A DNA stretch of 64,000 nucleotides from CAVYXZ01 sp963772595. Lineage in GTDB: Bacteria; Chloroflexota; Anaerolineae; Aggregatilineales; Phototrophicaceae. This document shows positions 1 to 9,090 of this stretch, piece after piece (position 1 is the first letter of the stretch; each line of letters begins with the position of its first letter). The position numbers were made by a program, and so were the translations under genes. Below the pieces are notes generated by a model. The model made no database searches and was not told the origin of the DNA. It saw only the letters and a program-made list of their open reading frames with translations. The DNA lies in contig CAVYXZ010000007.1 of assembly GCA_963772595.1 (NCBI GenBank), forward strand, positions 496,001-560,000, given 5' to 3'.

Positions 1-822
1 TTCGCGCAGGGCACCTACGACGCCAGCTTGCAGCAGTTTGTGGTTGAGGAACGCGATGCCCACACCTGGGTCGAGGTCTATTTCCCCGGTCACGGCTGGA
101 TCGAATTTGAGCCGACTGCCGCGCAGGCTCCGCTGAATCGCAGCGACGAAGCGCCGGTCTTCCAGCTTCCCTCGCCCACCTTGCAGCCCAGCCCATCGGC
201 CACCAACACACCGACGGTCACGCCGACGACACCGCCACCGCCCACACTGCCGCCGATCAACAACGAGGGCCGCAGCCTGCCCACGCCCACGCCGACCTTT
301 ACGCCCAGCCCGACAGCCACCGCGACGCCGATCATTCTGCCGACGGTGCCGCCGCCGGTGGAGCGCATTCAGAACCAGAACAACAGTCTGCTGAGCTTTA
401 TCCTGCCGCTGTTGAAAGTCGTGGCTGTGATTCTTGCGTTGATTATCCTGCTTGTGGTGATTGCGCTCATAACCTGGTGGTGGTGGGAATGGCGCGGGAT
501 GCGCGGCCTCAGCCCGATTACCCGTGCTTATGCCCGTATGGAGCGCTATATCCGGCTGATCGGCATCCACCTGTCCTCAGACCAGACCCCTATCGAACGC
601 CGCCAGCGCATCGTCCGCACGCTGCCCCAGGCCGAACACCCGGTCACAGCGATTACCAATCTCTACACCGCCGAGCGCTATGGCCCCGGCCAACGGCATC
701 CGATGGACTTTGCCGAGGAGTCAGATGCTGCCGACGCCGCCTGGACCGATACCCGCAGCAGCATTCTACGCCGCTGGCTGGCTCGCCTCGTGAAGCCCTG
801 GCAGCGAGATCGAGGCCAGTGA
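1..822 (+). CDS. Transglutaminase-like membrane protein, C-terminal part (5' truncated by window edge)
   Basis: The reading frame is already open at base 1, so the N-terminal membrane region and the catalytic Cys lie upstream of the window. The first residues carry the end of a transglutaminase core: DAHTWVEVYFPGHGWIEFEPT holds the catalytic His, and the W-x-E-F-E-P-T end is typical of the TgpA/DUF3488 type. A Pro/Thr-rich linker of about 75 residues follows, then one membrane helix (around residues 130-155 of the visible part) ending in a run of Trp, then a cytoplasmic DUF4129-like tail. Such proteins sit in the membrane with the protease-like domain outside. The substrate is unknown. It ends 26 bases before the convergent RNase J gene. 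Confidence 0.75.
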   Translation, partial: FAQGTYDASLQQFVVEERDAHTWVEVYFPGHGWIEFEPTAAQAPLNRSDEAPVFQLPSPTLQPSPSATNTPTVTPTTPPPPTLPPINNEGRSLPTPTPTFTPSPTATATPIILPTVPPPVERIQNQNNSLLSFILPLLKVVAVILALIILLVVIALITWWWWEWRGMRGLSPITRAYARMERYIRLIGIHLSSDQTPIERRQRIVRTLPQAEHPVTAITNLYTAERYGPGQRHPMDFAEESDAADAAWTDTRSSILRRWLARLVKPWQRDRGQ

Positions 823-848
823 TAATCGAGCGAGCGAGCCGGAGTGCC

Positions 849-2507
849 TTAGTGTTCGTTGATGACGCTGAAGACCATCGGGCGGCGCTTGGTCTCGTTG
901 TACAGGATCTTACTGACGTTATCCTGGATGATGTCGCGGCGGCGGCCATTGCGGCTGGGTGAGGCCTTTTCCAGCGTGTCCTGAACGGTCGCCTTGACCA
1001 TGTCAATCAGCGCTTCGCCTTCACGCAGGTAGATAAAGCCGCGCGAGATGATCTCCGGCTCGCCCAGCAGCTTGCCCGTCTTGCGATCTACATTGACGAC
1101 CACCATCAGGAAGCCATCGCGGGCCAGGATCTCGCGGTCACGCATCACGGCGCGGCCCACATCGCCCACACCGCTGCCATCGACGAAGACATAACCCCCG
1201 GGGACCCGCTCGCCAAGGCGCAGACCGTGCTTGTTGGCGAGGAGGGTGACGCCGTTCTCAATCACGAAGACGTGATCCTCTGACACACCGGCCTGCTTCG
1301 CCAGTTTGGCGTGCTCGCGCAGGTGCCGCAGTTCGCCATGTACCGGCAGGAAGTACTGCGGGCGCACCAGGTTGAGCATCAGCTTCATTTCTTCCTGACG
1401 CGCGTGGCCGGAGACATGCACCGGCGCAATCGGGTCATAAATCACATTCGCGCCGCGCTGGAACAGCTTGTTGATCGTGCGGTAGACCATCTCTTCATTG
1501 CCCGGAATGGCATGGGCCGAGATGACAATCGTGTCGCCTTCCATGACGTCCAGGAAGCGATGCTGGCCGATTGACAAGCGACCCAGGACCGCTGAAGGTT
1601 CACCCTGCGTGCCGGTGACCATGACCACGAGCTTGTGCGGCTGGTGGTTGTTGATGTTTTGCAGTTCGACCACCAGATCGTCGTCTACGTCCAGCAGACC
1701 CATCGCGCGCGCCGTTTTGAAGTTCTCGTTCATGCTGTAGCCAGCGATCACCAGCTTGCGACCATAGCGCCGGGCGTAATCCGCCACCTGCTGGATACGA
1801 TTGATGTGCGAGGCGAAGGTCGCCACCATAATACGGCCTTTGGCGTCGCGGAAGACGTCGTCAAAGGCTTCCGAGACCACAGTTTCCGACGGAGTCCAGC
1901 CGGGTTGATCCGCGTTGGTGCTGTCAGCCATCAGCAGCAGCACACCGCGCTGCGAGAATTCCGCCAGTTTGGCGTAATCCGGCTTCTTGCCATCGACCGG
2001 TGTGTTGTCGAACTTGTAATCGCCCGTGTGGACAATCAAGCCCTGCGGCGTGGTAATGCCGAAGCCCACGCAGTCCGGGATACTGTGGCAGACATGGAAG
2101 CTCTCGACCTTGAAGGGACCAAGCTGAAGCTCGTCGCCCGCTTCGAAGACGTTGATCGTCGTCTGATCTTGCAGGCGCGCATCCTGAATCTTGACCTTCA
2201 GCAGCGCCGCCGTCAGCGGGGTAGCCCAGATGGGTGTGCCCGGCAGCGACTTGATGACATGCGCCACTGCACCGGTATGATCTTCGTGCCCGTGTGTATA
2301 GAGAATGCCGTGAATTTTCAGGTCATCTCGTTCCAGCAGGTAGCGGAAATCCGGGATGATGTAATCCACGCCCAACATATCATTCGAGGGGAACATGATG
2401 CCGGTATCAACGATGATGGCGTCATTGCCAAGCTCGAAGACGGTCATGTTCTTGCCTATTTCACCGAGTCCCCCCAGAGGGACAATCCGTAACTCACGTT
2501 TTGCCAT
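849..2507 (-). CDS. rnj: Ribonuclease J
   Basis: A 552-residue metallo-beta-lactamase/beta-CASP ribonuclease, the usual RNase J length. It is expected to act as a 5'-3' exonuclease and endonuclease in mRNA decay and RNA maturation. The N-terminus MAKRELRIVPLGGLGEIGKN is typical. The zinc motif HxHxDH is present in YTHGHEDHTGA, a further His/Asp pair in VHTGDYKFD, and the beta-CASP part contains the conserved PVHGELRHLREHA. Residues after about 450 form the C-terminal domain. The gene is a single intact frame, convergent with the transglutaminase gene, and has its own candidate promoter upstream. Confidence 0.95.
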   Translation of the reverse strand: MAKRELRIVPLGGLGEIGKNMTVFELGNDAIIVDTGIMFPSNDMLGVDYIIPDFRYLLERDDLKIHGILYTHGHEDHTGAVAHVIKSLPGTPIWATPLTAALLKVKIQDARLQDQTTINVFEAGDELQLGPFKVESFHVCHSIPDCVGFGITTPQGLIVHTGDYKFDNTPVDGKKPDYAKLAEFSQRGVLLLMADSTNADQPGWTPSETVVSEAFDDVFRDAKGRIMVATFASHINRIQQVADYARRYGRKLVIAGYSMNENFKTARAMGLLDVDDDLVVELQNINNHQPHKLVVMVTGTQGEPSAVLGRLSIGQHRFLDVMEGDTIVISAHAIPGNEEMVYRTINKLFQRGANVIYDPIAPVHVSGHARQEEMKLMLNLVRPQYFLPVHGELRHLREHAKLAKQAGVSEDHVFVIENGVTLLANKHGLRLGERVPGGYVFVDGSGVGDVGRAVMRDREILARDGFLMVVVNVDRKTGKLLGEPEIISRGFIYLREGEALIDMVKATVQDTLEKASPSRNGRRRDIIQDNVSKILYNETKRRPMVFSVINEH

Positions 2508-2615
2508 ACGTTAAACAGCCTGATGGCGTGCAGCCCTCAGGTCACATCCTTTCAATATTTAATTAACCGATTTTCTTAAGAAGGGAAAGTTTATAGGATT
2601 AATTTATTGTCGCCT

Positions 2616-2638
2616 ATTATAACACAGATAACGTCTGT
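2616..2638 (-). promoter_or_regulatory. Candidate rnj promoter with overlapping dyad
   Basis: On the minus strand a perfect TATAAT (2621-2616) lies about 110 bases before the RNase J start. Immediately upstream is the dyad ACAGA-cgtta-TCTGT (2638-2624), which overlaps the spacer where RNA polymerase would sit. The -35 match is weak (CGCAAT at 17 bases). The dyad could be an operator or chance. The long AT-rich leader between here and the gene has no other obvious signal. Confidence 0.4.
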
Positions 2639-2670
2639 ATTGCGCTCTATCTGTGAGTTTGATTCCATCC

Positions 2671-4488
2671 TCAACCCATTTCTGGCTCGACCGCATAACG
2701 CGCGCGCACCGCGTCGTGAAGCTGGTTGACCACCGCCAGCACGGCCTCCGGGTTGTGCGCGCCCGGCGAGCCACCGGCCTCGACAAAGGCATTGCGCAGA
2801 ATCTGGCCCCAGTTGCCCGTGCTGCGCAGCTTGGGGTCGCCCACAAACTGCTCAATGGTCTGGGCGCGATTGCCGCTTGGCGGCGCAAGCATCCGGTTCA
2901 GGCTGGTATACACGTCGTCAATATCGCGGGGGGTAAGATCCAGTGTATCAGACAGCGCTTTATGTGCATAGATTCGTTTCATCTCATAGAATTCGGTCAG
3001 CGTCATCTGGGTCCCGGCGGCGGTGGTCAACACCATATCGCTGCCTTCGTAATCGCTGCGCGTCTGCATTCTCTCGAAAGTGCTGCGATCCAGCGGCCCC
3101 AGGATCGCCCAAAGCTCCCGGTCGGCATACATCGGCTCCAGGTCGCAGCCGTACCGGCGGAAATAACGCTCGATAATCGAGTGACTGAAGGCGAAATCGG
3201 TCAGCACCGCCGCCACCCGTGAGACACTGACGTTGGCAGGCATCCCCGTACTTTCCAGGGTGCAGATACGCTTGCCGGTCGCCAGGTCAGGCCGCAGACG
3301 ACCAATCGGGTTATGCATGGCCGAGATCGGGAAACCGGGTGTCTCGCCGTTGTAAAGCAGCGCCCGCGCCGTCGAATTGACGCGCTCGCTCGCCAGCAGC
3401 CCGGCGAATTTGTCCATGTCGCCCGGCATGATATGCGGGTTGAGCGGCATCTCGACAAAGCGCCCGGTGATGCTCGACTGCCGCAGATATTCGCGGACAC
3501 ACAGGCGCTCAGCATCGCAGGTGCCGTTGACAAAGGGGCCGCCCTTGAGCACCGCCCCGTTGGCGATAGCGGTCGCGCTGTGCAGCAGGGTGTAAAAGGC
3601 GAAGAGGCCCAGCGCCTCGGAACGCCCGGCCAGATCCAGGTGAATGTGGATACCCTGGAGGCGGAAGACCTCGACGTGATGGCTGCTGGCGGGCATGTGA
3701 TAACGCTGGCGCACTTCGTCCAGCCGCTGCGCGTATTCCGGCACCTGGCTGTTGACGTCCAGCATCAGGTCCACCGCCGTCTGCACCTTCGGGTCCATGC
3801 TCATCTTGAAATCGGAGCGAGTCGGGTAGGCGGACATCAACGCGATGCGCAGCCCGGTCTCATCGCAGGCTGCTGTCAGCGCCGCCATCATCCCGGCCAG
3901 CGAGCGGCGAGTCTGGCGGTAGCTCAGGCTGGGTGCGACGTGCGCCTCCACCTGATACTGGCAGGCTTCACGGTCCAGACGCGGGTAGATGCCCAGCCGC
4001 TGCGCATGATCGTAATACAGGCGGATAAAGTCCTGCATCTCGGCTTCGCTGGGCGATTCGCCATGCGTATGCACCAGCCCCAACTCGACCTCAGCGCCCA
4101 GGGCACGCAGCTTCTGCGGTTGGTCATCGGTCTCGGTGATGTTCTGGTGATTGACGGCGGGGTTGAGATCGTAGGGGATAATGCTTTCCAGCAGCGAGCG
4201 TCCGCTGCGATAGCGCTGGCTGACCGCACTGCCCAGCAGACAGCTTACACCGCCGGATTCGGCCAGGTAAAGCTGCGCCTCGCCCTCGGCGGCCTCATCA
4301 AAATAGGCCCGCACCGGGACCCCAAGCGTCTCGGAGAGTCGCGCCATCGACGGTGGCCCCGTGTGACCATCGACGATCATGTGCCGGATTTCCTGGATAA
4401 AACCCAGCTTCAGCCGTTCGACCTCTTCCCAGGGAAGCGCGCGGCTGTAGGCGATGAGTGCATCATTGCTCGGTAAGGGCGTTTCCAT
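2671..4488 (-). CDS. GCS2-like (glutamate-cysteine ligase superfamily) conserved protein
   Basis: About 605 residues from the METPLPSND start. An upstream in-frame start at 4539 is possible but gives an unconserved-looking extension. GAEVELGLVH resembles the substrate-binding strand of carboxylate-amine ligases, and GIHIHLDLAGRSEALGLF resembles the HxHxG-type strand of the GCS2 family. The second half (NSTARALLYNGETPG onward, with HNPIGRLR and LESTGMPANVSV) is not one I recognise. Function is unknown. If the superfamily call holds, it would join an amino group to a carboxylate using ATP. It is transcribed away from the glycerol-1-phosphate dehydrogenase-like gene. Confidence 0.5.
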   Translation of the reverse strand: METPLPSNDALIAYSRALPWEEVERLKLGFIQEIRHMIVDGHTGPPSMARLSETLGVPVRAYFDEAAEGEAQLYLAESGGVSCLLGSAVSQRYRSGRSLLESIIPYDLNPAVNHQNITETDDQPQKLRALGAEVELGLVHTHGESPSEAEMQDFIRLYYDHAQRLGIYPRLDREACQYQVEAHVAPSLSYRQTRRSLAGMMAALTAACDETGLRIALMSAYPTRSDFKMSMDPKVQTAVDLMLDVNSQVPEYAQRLDEVRQRYHMPASSHHVEVFRLQGIHIHLDLAGRSEALGLFAFYTLLHSATAIANGAVLKGGPFVNGTCDAERLCVREYLRQSSITGRFVEMPLNPHIMPGDMDKFAGLLASERVNSTARALLYNGETPGFPISAMHNPIGRLRPDLATGKRICTLESTGMPANVSVSRVAAVLTDFAFSHSIIERYFRRYGCDLEPMYADRELWAILGPLDRSTFERMQTRSDYEGSDMVLTTAAGTQMTLTEFYEMKRIYAHKALSDTLDLTPRDIDDVYTSLNRMLAPPSGNRAQTIEQFVGDPKLRSTGNWGQILRNAFVEAGGSPGAHNPEAVLAVVNQLHDAVRARYAVEPEMG

Positions 4489-4641
4489 AAAAGCGAAGGC
4501 GTCCTTGTCTACTCTGCCATTGTCTCGGATTTGGCACATTTGTACAAGCCGCAGATTCAGCCCGCCGCTGGAAAATATTCTCGTTTGGCACTATAGTTGA
4601 TCTCAATCCTATCCAACCTGCACGCACCGTGAGGCTGCCAT

Positions 4642-5661
4642 ATGAGAGAGATCTGGCCTTTACCCAAGATCGAGATACGTGAACTGAGCAGTATCCAGGA
4701 ATCACGGCCTACCGCGCTGCTGACGGGAGGCCCGGCCTGGGCAGCCGCTGGCCCTCAACTCGACCTTCCGGTAGTCGTCCAGGCGGAACCGCATAAGGCA
4801 GATTATGACTTCTTCCGCGACCTGGCCGAAAACCTGCCGCCTCAGGTCGAGGTGGTCTACGGCGTGGGCGGCGGGCTGGCATCTGACGCGGCCAAATTCA
4901 TCGGTCGCCAGCGCAATCTGCCCACTATCGTCATCCCTACCGCCCTGAGCGTGGACGGCTTTTTTACTTCGATTGTCGCCGTGCGTGAAGAAGGCAGCGT
5001 TCGTTACGTCGAAACCGGCCCCTCGGACAAAATTATCATTGACTGGGACGTGGTGCGCAACGCACCGCCCAGCATTCGCGGCACCGGCATCGTCGAACTG
5101 CTGAGCATCGTCACCGGCCTGCTGGACTGGCGCTACGCGGCGGAACGCAACCGCAACACGCCGGAAACTCGCTTTGTCCCCTGGGCAGCGGGGCTGGCGG
5201 CAGGTATCGCGCAGCAGGCCTTTAAGATCGCGCGCGGAGTTGGCGCGGGCGATGTCGATGCGCTGGAAAACCTGCTGGATCTGATCTGCATGGAAGTGCA
5301 GTTGACCAATCAACTCGGCCACAACCGGCCCCAGGAAGGCGCGGAGCAGTTCTTCGCCTATGCCATCGAGCCGCGCACGGCCAGCGGACGCGGTGTGCCT
5401 TATGCCGATCTCGTCGGCCCTGGCATTCTGATCGCAGCGGCCCTGCACGGCCAGGACATCTCCCCTATTCGTGAGACGATTGCCTCTGCGGGGGTCCCGC
5501 TCAACCGGCTGCGCCGTGACGACATTGTCGATACCATCCAGCGCCTGCCGCAGTTCGTCAAAGACCATAATCTGCCTTACTCTATCCTCAACGACCTGGA
5601 CAGCGAGTCGCTGGATGTCGATGACCTGCTGGTCACAACGGGCCTGGACAGCGCGCGCTAG
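4642..5661 (+). CDS. sn-glycerol-1-phosphate dehydrogenase-like protein (EgsA/AraM family)
   Basis: A 339-residue protein of the dehydroquinate synthase-like/iron alcohol dehydrogenase fold. The nucleotide-binding motif GVGGGLASDAAKF and VIPTALSVDGFFTSIVAV match the glycerol-1-phosphate dehydrogenase group, which makes the archaeal-type glycerophosphate enantiomer from dihydroxyacetone phosphate. The family metal motif, normally RPxSGxEHxxSH, reads RPQEGAEQFFAYAI here, and the later HG motif reads SGRGVPYADLVG. The usual histidine ligands therefore look absent. The start has GAGG upstream. The gene runs 17 bases ahead of the phosphohexomutase and is probably co-transcribed with it. Activity on the canonical substrate is doubtful. 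Confidence 0.7.
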   Translation: MREIWPLPKIEIRELSSIQESRPTALLTGGPAWAAAGPQLDLPVVVQAEPHKADYDFFRDLAENLPPQVEVVYGVGGGLASDAAKFIGRQRNLPTIVIPTALSVDGFFTSIVAVREEGSVRYVETGPSDKIIIDWDVVRNAPPSIRGTGIVELLSIVTGLLDWRYAAERNRNTPETRFVPWAAGLAAGIAQQAFKIARGVGAGDVDALENLLDLICMEVQLTNQLGHNRPQEGAEQFFAYAIEPRTASGRGVPYADLVGPGILIAAALHGQDISPIRETIASAGVPLNRLRRDDIVDTIQRLPQFVKDHNLPYSILNDLDSESLDVDDLLVTTGLDSAR

Positions 5662-5678
5662 GCACTGGAGCACACACT

Positions 5679-7115
5679 ATGATCGGATTCGGTACCGACG
5701 GTTGGCGGGCTGTTATCGCCGACACGTTTACCTTTGCCAATTTACGCCTGATCGCTCAGGCGGTCGCCGGGGCCGTTAACAAGCAGCATCAGGGCGATGA
5801 CCCACCCCAGGTCATTATCGGCTACGACACACGCTTCCTCTCGGATCGCTTTGCGATGGAGGCCGCGCGCGTCCTGGCAGGGAACGGCATTGTCGCCTGG
5901 CTGACCCGCACTGATACGCCCACGCCCGCCATTTCCTATAACGTCAAGCTGAAAAATGCCGACGCCGGGATCGTCATCACGGCCAGCCACAACCCGCCGC
6001 GTTACAACGGCTTCAAGCTCAAAGCGCCCTACGGCGGCAGCGCGACCGCCGAGCAGTGCCTGCTGGTCGAAGAAGAACTGCTGGCGATGGAACGCCGCGC
6101 CCAGGGGCCGAACATGCTCGACTATGAGCGCGCCATCAATATGGGCCTGATCCAGCGCTTTGACCCCAGTTGGGAGTATTACCAGCATCTCAGCGAACTG
6201 GTCAACATCGACAAGATCTCCGAGCGCGAACTCAAGGTGGTGGCCGACAGCATGTGGGGCGCGGGACGCGGGGCTTTCCTCTCGATTCTATCGCGCACCC
6301 GCAGCCGGGTCAGCGAGATCCGCGCCGAACTCAACCCTGGCTTCGGCGGCGTGCATCCCGAACCGATTCTGCGCTACCTCAACGATCTGGTGGCAGCGGT
6401 CCAGCGGGTACAGGCGGATGTCGGCCTGGCAACCGACGGTGATGCCGACCGCATCGGCGCGATTGACGCCCAGGGCAATTTTGTCGATCCGCATCACGTC
6501 TTCGCCCTGGCGCTGCGGCATCTTGTTGAAAACCGGGGTCAGCGCGGGGCCGTCGTCAAGACCGTCTCAACCACCTTCATGATTAACAACCTTTGCGAAG
6601 CCTATGACCTGCCGCTGCACGAAACACCGGTCGGCTTCAATCACATTGCCGACCTGATGATGCAGGAAGACATTCTGATCGGCGGCGAGGAAAGCGGCGG
6701 CATCTCGATTCGCGGCCACATCCCCGAAGGCGACGGCATTCTGATGGGCCTGCTGCTGCTGGAGATCATGGCCTATGCCGGTGCGCCGCTGCACGAAATC
6801 GTGGCCGATTTGCAGGCTAAATTCGGCCCGGCCCACTACCGCCGCATCGACAAGCGCCTCAGCAAGCAGCTTCCCAAGCGCGAGATCGTCAAGCGCCTGG
6901 CGGACAGCGCGCCGAAATCGCTCATCGGGCAGCAGGTCACGAGCGTAGATACCTTCGACGGCATCAAGTACAATCTGGCCGACCACAGTTGGCTGCTGAT
7001 CCGCCCCAGCGGGACCGAGCCGGTGCTGCGCATTTATGCCGAAGCGCGCGATCCTGAAGCGGTAGAGGAACTGATGACCTTTGGCAGCGACATGGGCGAC
7101 AGTCTGATTGGCTGA
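5679..7115 (+). CDS. Phosphoglucomutase/phosphomannomutase family protein
   Basis: A 478-residue alpha-D-phosphohexomutase that interconverts sugar-1-phosphates and sugar-6-phosphates through a phosphoserine. Seen: the early GTDGWRAVIADTF, the phosphoserine loop TASHNPPRYNGFK, the metal-binding loop DGDADRIGAID, the sugar-binding GEESGGISIRGH, and the C-terminal phosphate-binding RPSGTEPVLRIYAEA. All four family motifs are present and the frame is intact. Whether glucose, mannose or glucosamine phosphate is preferred cannot be told from sequence. Its TGA overlaps the ATG of the transporter gene by one base (TGATG), indicating translational coupling. Confidence 0.93.
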   Translation: MIGFGTDGWRAVIADTFTFANLRLIAQAVAGAVNKQHQGDDPPQVIIGYDTRFLSDRFAMEAARVLAGNGIVAWLTRTDTPTPAISYNVKLKNADAGIVITASHNPPRYNGFKLKAPYGGSATAEQCLLVEEELLAMERRAQGPNMLDYERAINMGLIQRFDPSWEYYQHLSELVNIDKISERELKVVADSMWGAGRGAFLSILSRTRSRVSEIRAELNPGFGGVHPEPILRYLNDLVAAVQRVQADVGLATDGDADRIGAIDAQGNFVDPHHVFALALRHLVENRGQRGAVVKTVSTTFMINNLCEAYDLPLHETPVGFNHIADLMMQEDILIGGEESGGISIRGHIPEGDGILMGLLLLEIMAYAGAPLHEIVADLQAKFGPAHYRRIDKRLSKQLPKREIVKRLADSAPKSLIGQQVTSVDTFDGIKYNLADHSWLLIRPSGTEPVLRIYAEARDPEAVEELMTFGSDMGDSLIG

Positions 7116-8041
7116 TGGCCGAGTTCTTTCGTGTCGCATTCACGGTCATTACGCCTATTTTCGTGACCGCTGGCCTGGGCTTCTGGTTTGGCCGCCGCTT
7201 TAAGCCGGACCCGAGCACCATCTCCCGGCTGGCAATATACATCTTTCTCCCGGCCCTGGTCTTCCGCGGTATCGCCGAATCTAACCTGCCCCCTTCGGCC
7301 ATCGGACAGGTCTTTGTGCTGGCCTTCTCGATCTCGATCAGCATCACCGTCGTCGCCAGCCTCGTCGTCCGCTTCTTCAAACCTGTACCCGATAAGACCC
7401 GCAGCGCCTTCGTCGTCAGTGCCATGATGGCGAACGCGGGCAATTACGGCCTGCCGTTCATCGAATTTGCCTTTGGCTCGGCGGGGATTCCGGTGTCAAT
7501 CATCGTCTTCATCGCCTCGTCAATCTCCAACTATACGCTGGGCATCTACGTGGCCTCGTCCGGCGATGCAACCCTTCGTCAGGGAATCATGAACGTCCTG
7601 CGCGTCCCACTGCCTTACGCGGCTGCGCTGGGCCTGGCCTTCAATCTCACGCAGGTCACGCTGCCGCTGCCGATCATGCGCGCGGTGGATCTGCTGGCGA
7701 ATGCCGCCGTGCCCCTGATGATCCTGCTGCTGGGCATTCAACTGTCGCGCATCAATGTCCAGGGCTATCTGCGCAGCGTTATCGCCCCTGTCAGCCTGAG
7801 TGCTACGCTGCGCTTGCTGGTGACACCGCTGATCTGTATGCTGTTGGCGGCCTTATACGGCGTTACGGGCCTGCCGCGCAACGTCGTGCTGGTGCAGATG
7901 AGTATGCCCACCGCCGTGACCGCTGCGCTGCTGGCAACCGAGTTCGGCAGCGACGTGCAGTACGTGACCGCCACCATCCTGATTACGACCCTGGCGAGCC
8001 TGCTGACATTGAGTCTGATTATGACCATCCTGGTGGTTTGA
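7115..8041 (+). CDS. AEC family (auxin efflux carrier-like) transporter
   Basis: A 308-residue integral membrane protein with about ten hydrophobic segments. The N-terminal half contains the family-typical asparagine region SAMMANAGNYGLPFIEFAFG, followed by a short loop and a second five-helix bundle. AEC proteins are secondary carriers for small organic acids and related anions in the cytoplasmic membrane. The substrate is not predictable here. The start codon overlaps the stop of the phosphohexomutase, so the two are likely made together. The C-terminus (VTATILITTLASLLTLSLIM) is a normal final helix. Confidence 0.88.
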   Translation: MAEFFRVAFTVITPIFVTAGLGFWFGRRFKPDPSTISRLAIYIFLPALVFRGIAESNLPPSAIGQVFVLAFSISISITVVASLVVRFFKPVPDKTRSAFVVSAMMANAGNYGLPFIEFAFGSAGIPVSIIVFIASSISNYTLGIYVASSGDATLRQGIMNVLRVPLPYAAALGLAFNLTQVTLPLPIMRAVDLLANAAVPLMILLLGIQLSRINVQGYLRSVIAPVSLSATLRLLVTPLICMLLAALYGVTGLPRNVVLVQMSMPTAVTAALLATEFGSDVQYVTATILITTLASLLTLSLIMTILVV

Positions 8042-8101
8042 AGCCGACCGCCATGCTATACTCTGGGCCTCAATCCCGGATCCGCCGCACAAGGAGTCTG
8101 T

Positions 8102-9085
8102 ATGTACGAAACAATCCGTTGGGGCATTATTGGCACCGGCAACATCGCCAGCAAATTTGCCATCGGTCTGCAATCACTGCCCGATGCGCAGCTTCTGGCG
8201 GTCGGCTCGCGCAGCCAGGACAGCGCGGATTATTTCGGCGACCGCTTCGAGATCGAACGACGCTACTCCACTTATGAGATGCTGGCCGCCGACGAGGACA
8301 TTGACGCGGTTTACATCAGCACGCCGCACCCCTTTCACTGTGCCAACACGCTGCTGTGCCTCAACGCCGGGAAAGCGGTCCTGACCGAGAAGCCCTTCGC
8401 CATCAACACCGCCGAAGCGAACCAGATGATCGCTTTGGCGCGTGAGAAAAAGTGCTTCCTCATGGAGGCGATGTGGACCCGCTACCTGCCCGTGATGGTC
8501 CGCGTGCGTGAACTGCTGGCTGAGGGGCGCATCGGCGACGTGCGAATGCTGACGGCAGACTTCGGCTTTCGCGGCAACGACGACATCAAGCGGCGGCACC
8601 TCAACCCGGATCTGGGCGGCGGTGGCCTGCTGGATGTGGGCATCTACCCGATTTCGCTGGCTTTTATGCTCTTCGGCAAGCCGGATCGCATCAGTTCGCA
8701 GGCCGAGATCGGCAAAACCGGCGTGGACGAACAGAGCGCGGTCCTCTTTGGTTATGAGAGCGGTCAACTGGCCGTGACCAGCAGCGCGGTCCGTACCAAT
8801 ACCTCGCAGATTGCCATCATCGACGGCACCAAAGGCCGCATCACGATTCATACGCCCTGGTGGATGGGCGAACGCATGACATTAGAGGTCTACGGCCAGG
8901 AAAAGAGCGAGATCCACCTGCCCCTGAGCGGCAACGGCTACAATTACGAGGCGGCGGAAGTGGCCCGCTGTCTGCGCGCCGGGCGGCTGGAAAGCGATGT
9001 GACGCCACTGGATGAAACCCTGACCATTATGCAGACGCTGGACGCGATTCGCGCCCAGTGGGGCATGACTTACCCGATGGAGTGA
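8102..9085 (+). CDS. Gfo/Idh/MocA family oxidoreductase
   Basis: A 327-residue NAD(P)-dependent sugar dehydrogenase-type protein. The N-terminal Rossmann motif is GIIGTGNIASKFA, the family EKP motif is TEKPFAINTAEAN, and the C-terminal alpha/beta domain contains GGGLLDVGIYPISLAFMLFG, close to the trans-1,2-dihydrobenzene-1,2-diol dehydrogenase branch. It probably oxidises or reduces a sugar or polyol in the cytosol. AAGGAG precedes the ATG. The stop lies five bases before the aldo/keto reductase start, so the two oxidoreductases form one transcription unit. Confidence 0.9.
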   Translation: MYETIRWGIIGTGNIASKFAIGLQSLPDAQLLAVGSRSQDSADYFGDRFEIERRYSTYEMLAADEDIDAVYISTPHPFHCANTLLCLNAGKAVLTEKPFAINTAEANQMIALAREKKCFLMEAMWTRYLPVMVRVRELLAEGRIGDVRMLTADFGFRGNDDIKRRHLNPDLGGGGLLDVGIYPISLAFMLFGKPDRISSQAEIGKTGVDEQSAVLFGYESGQLAVTSSAVRTNTSQIAIIDGTKGRITIHTPWWMGERMTLEVYGQEKSEIHLPLSGNGYNYEAAEVARCLRAGRLESDVTPLDETLTIMQTLDAIRAQWGMTYPME

Positions 9086-9090
9086 ACTCA

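Noticed and set aside
28..822. Treating 28 as the true start of the first gene
   Set aside because: The frame is open to base 1 and the residues before 28 continue the transglutaminase domain, so the gene is cut by the window edge.
3313..4476. A 387-codon plus-strand open frame opposite the GCS2-like gene
   Set aside because: It is a shadow of the minus-strand gene caused by high GC third positions. Its translation is low complexity (His/Gln/Arg/Val-rich) with no domain.
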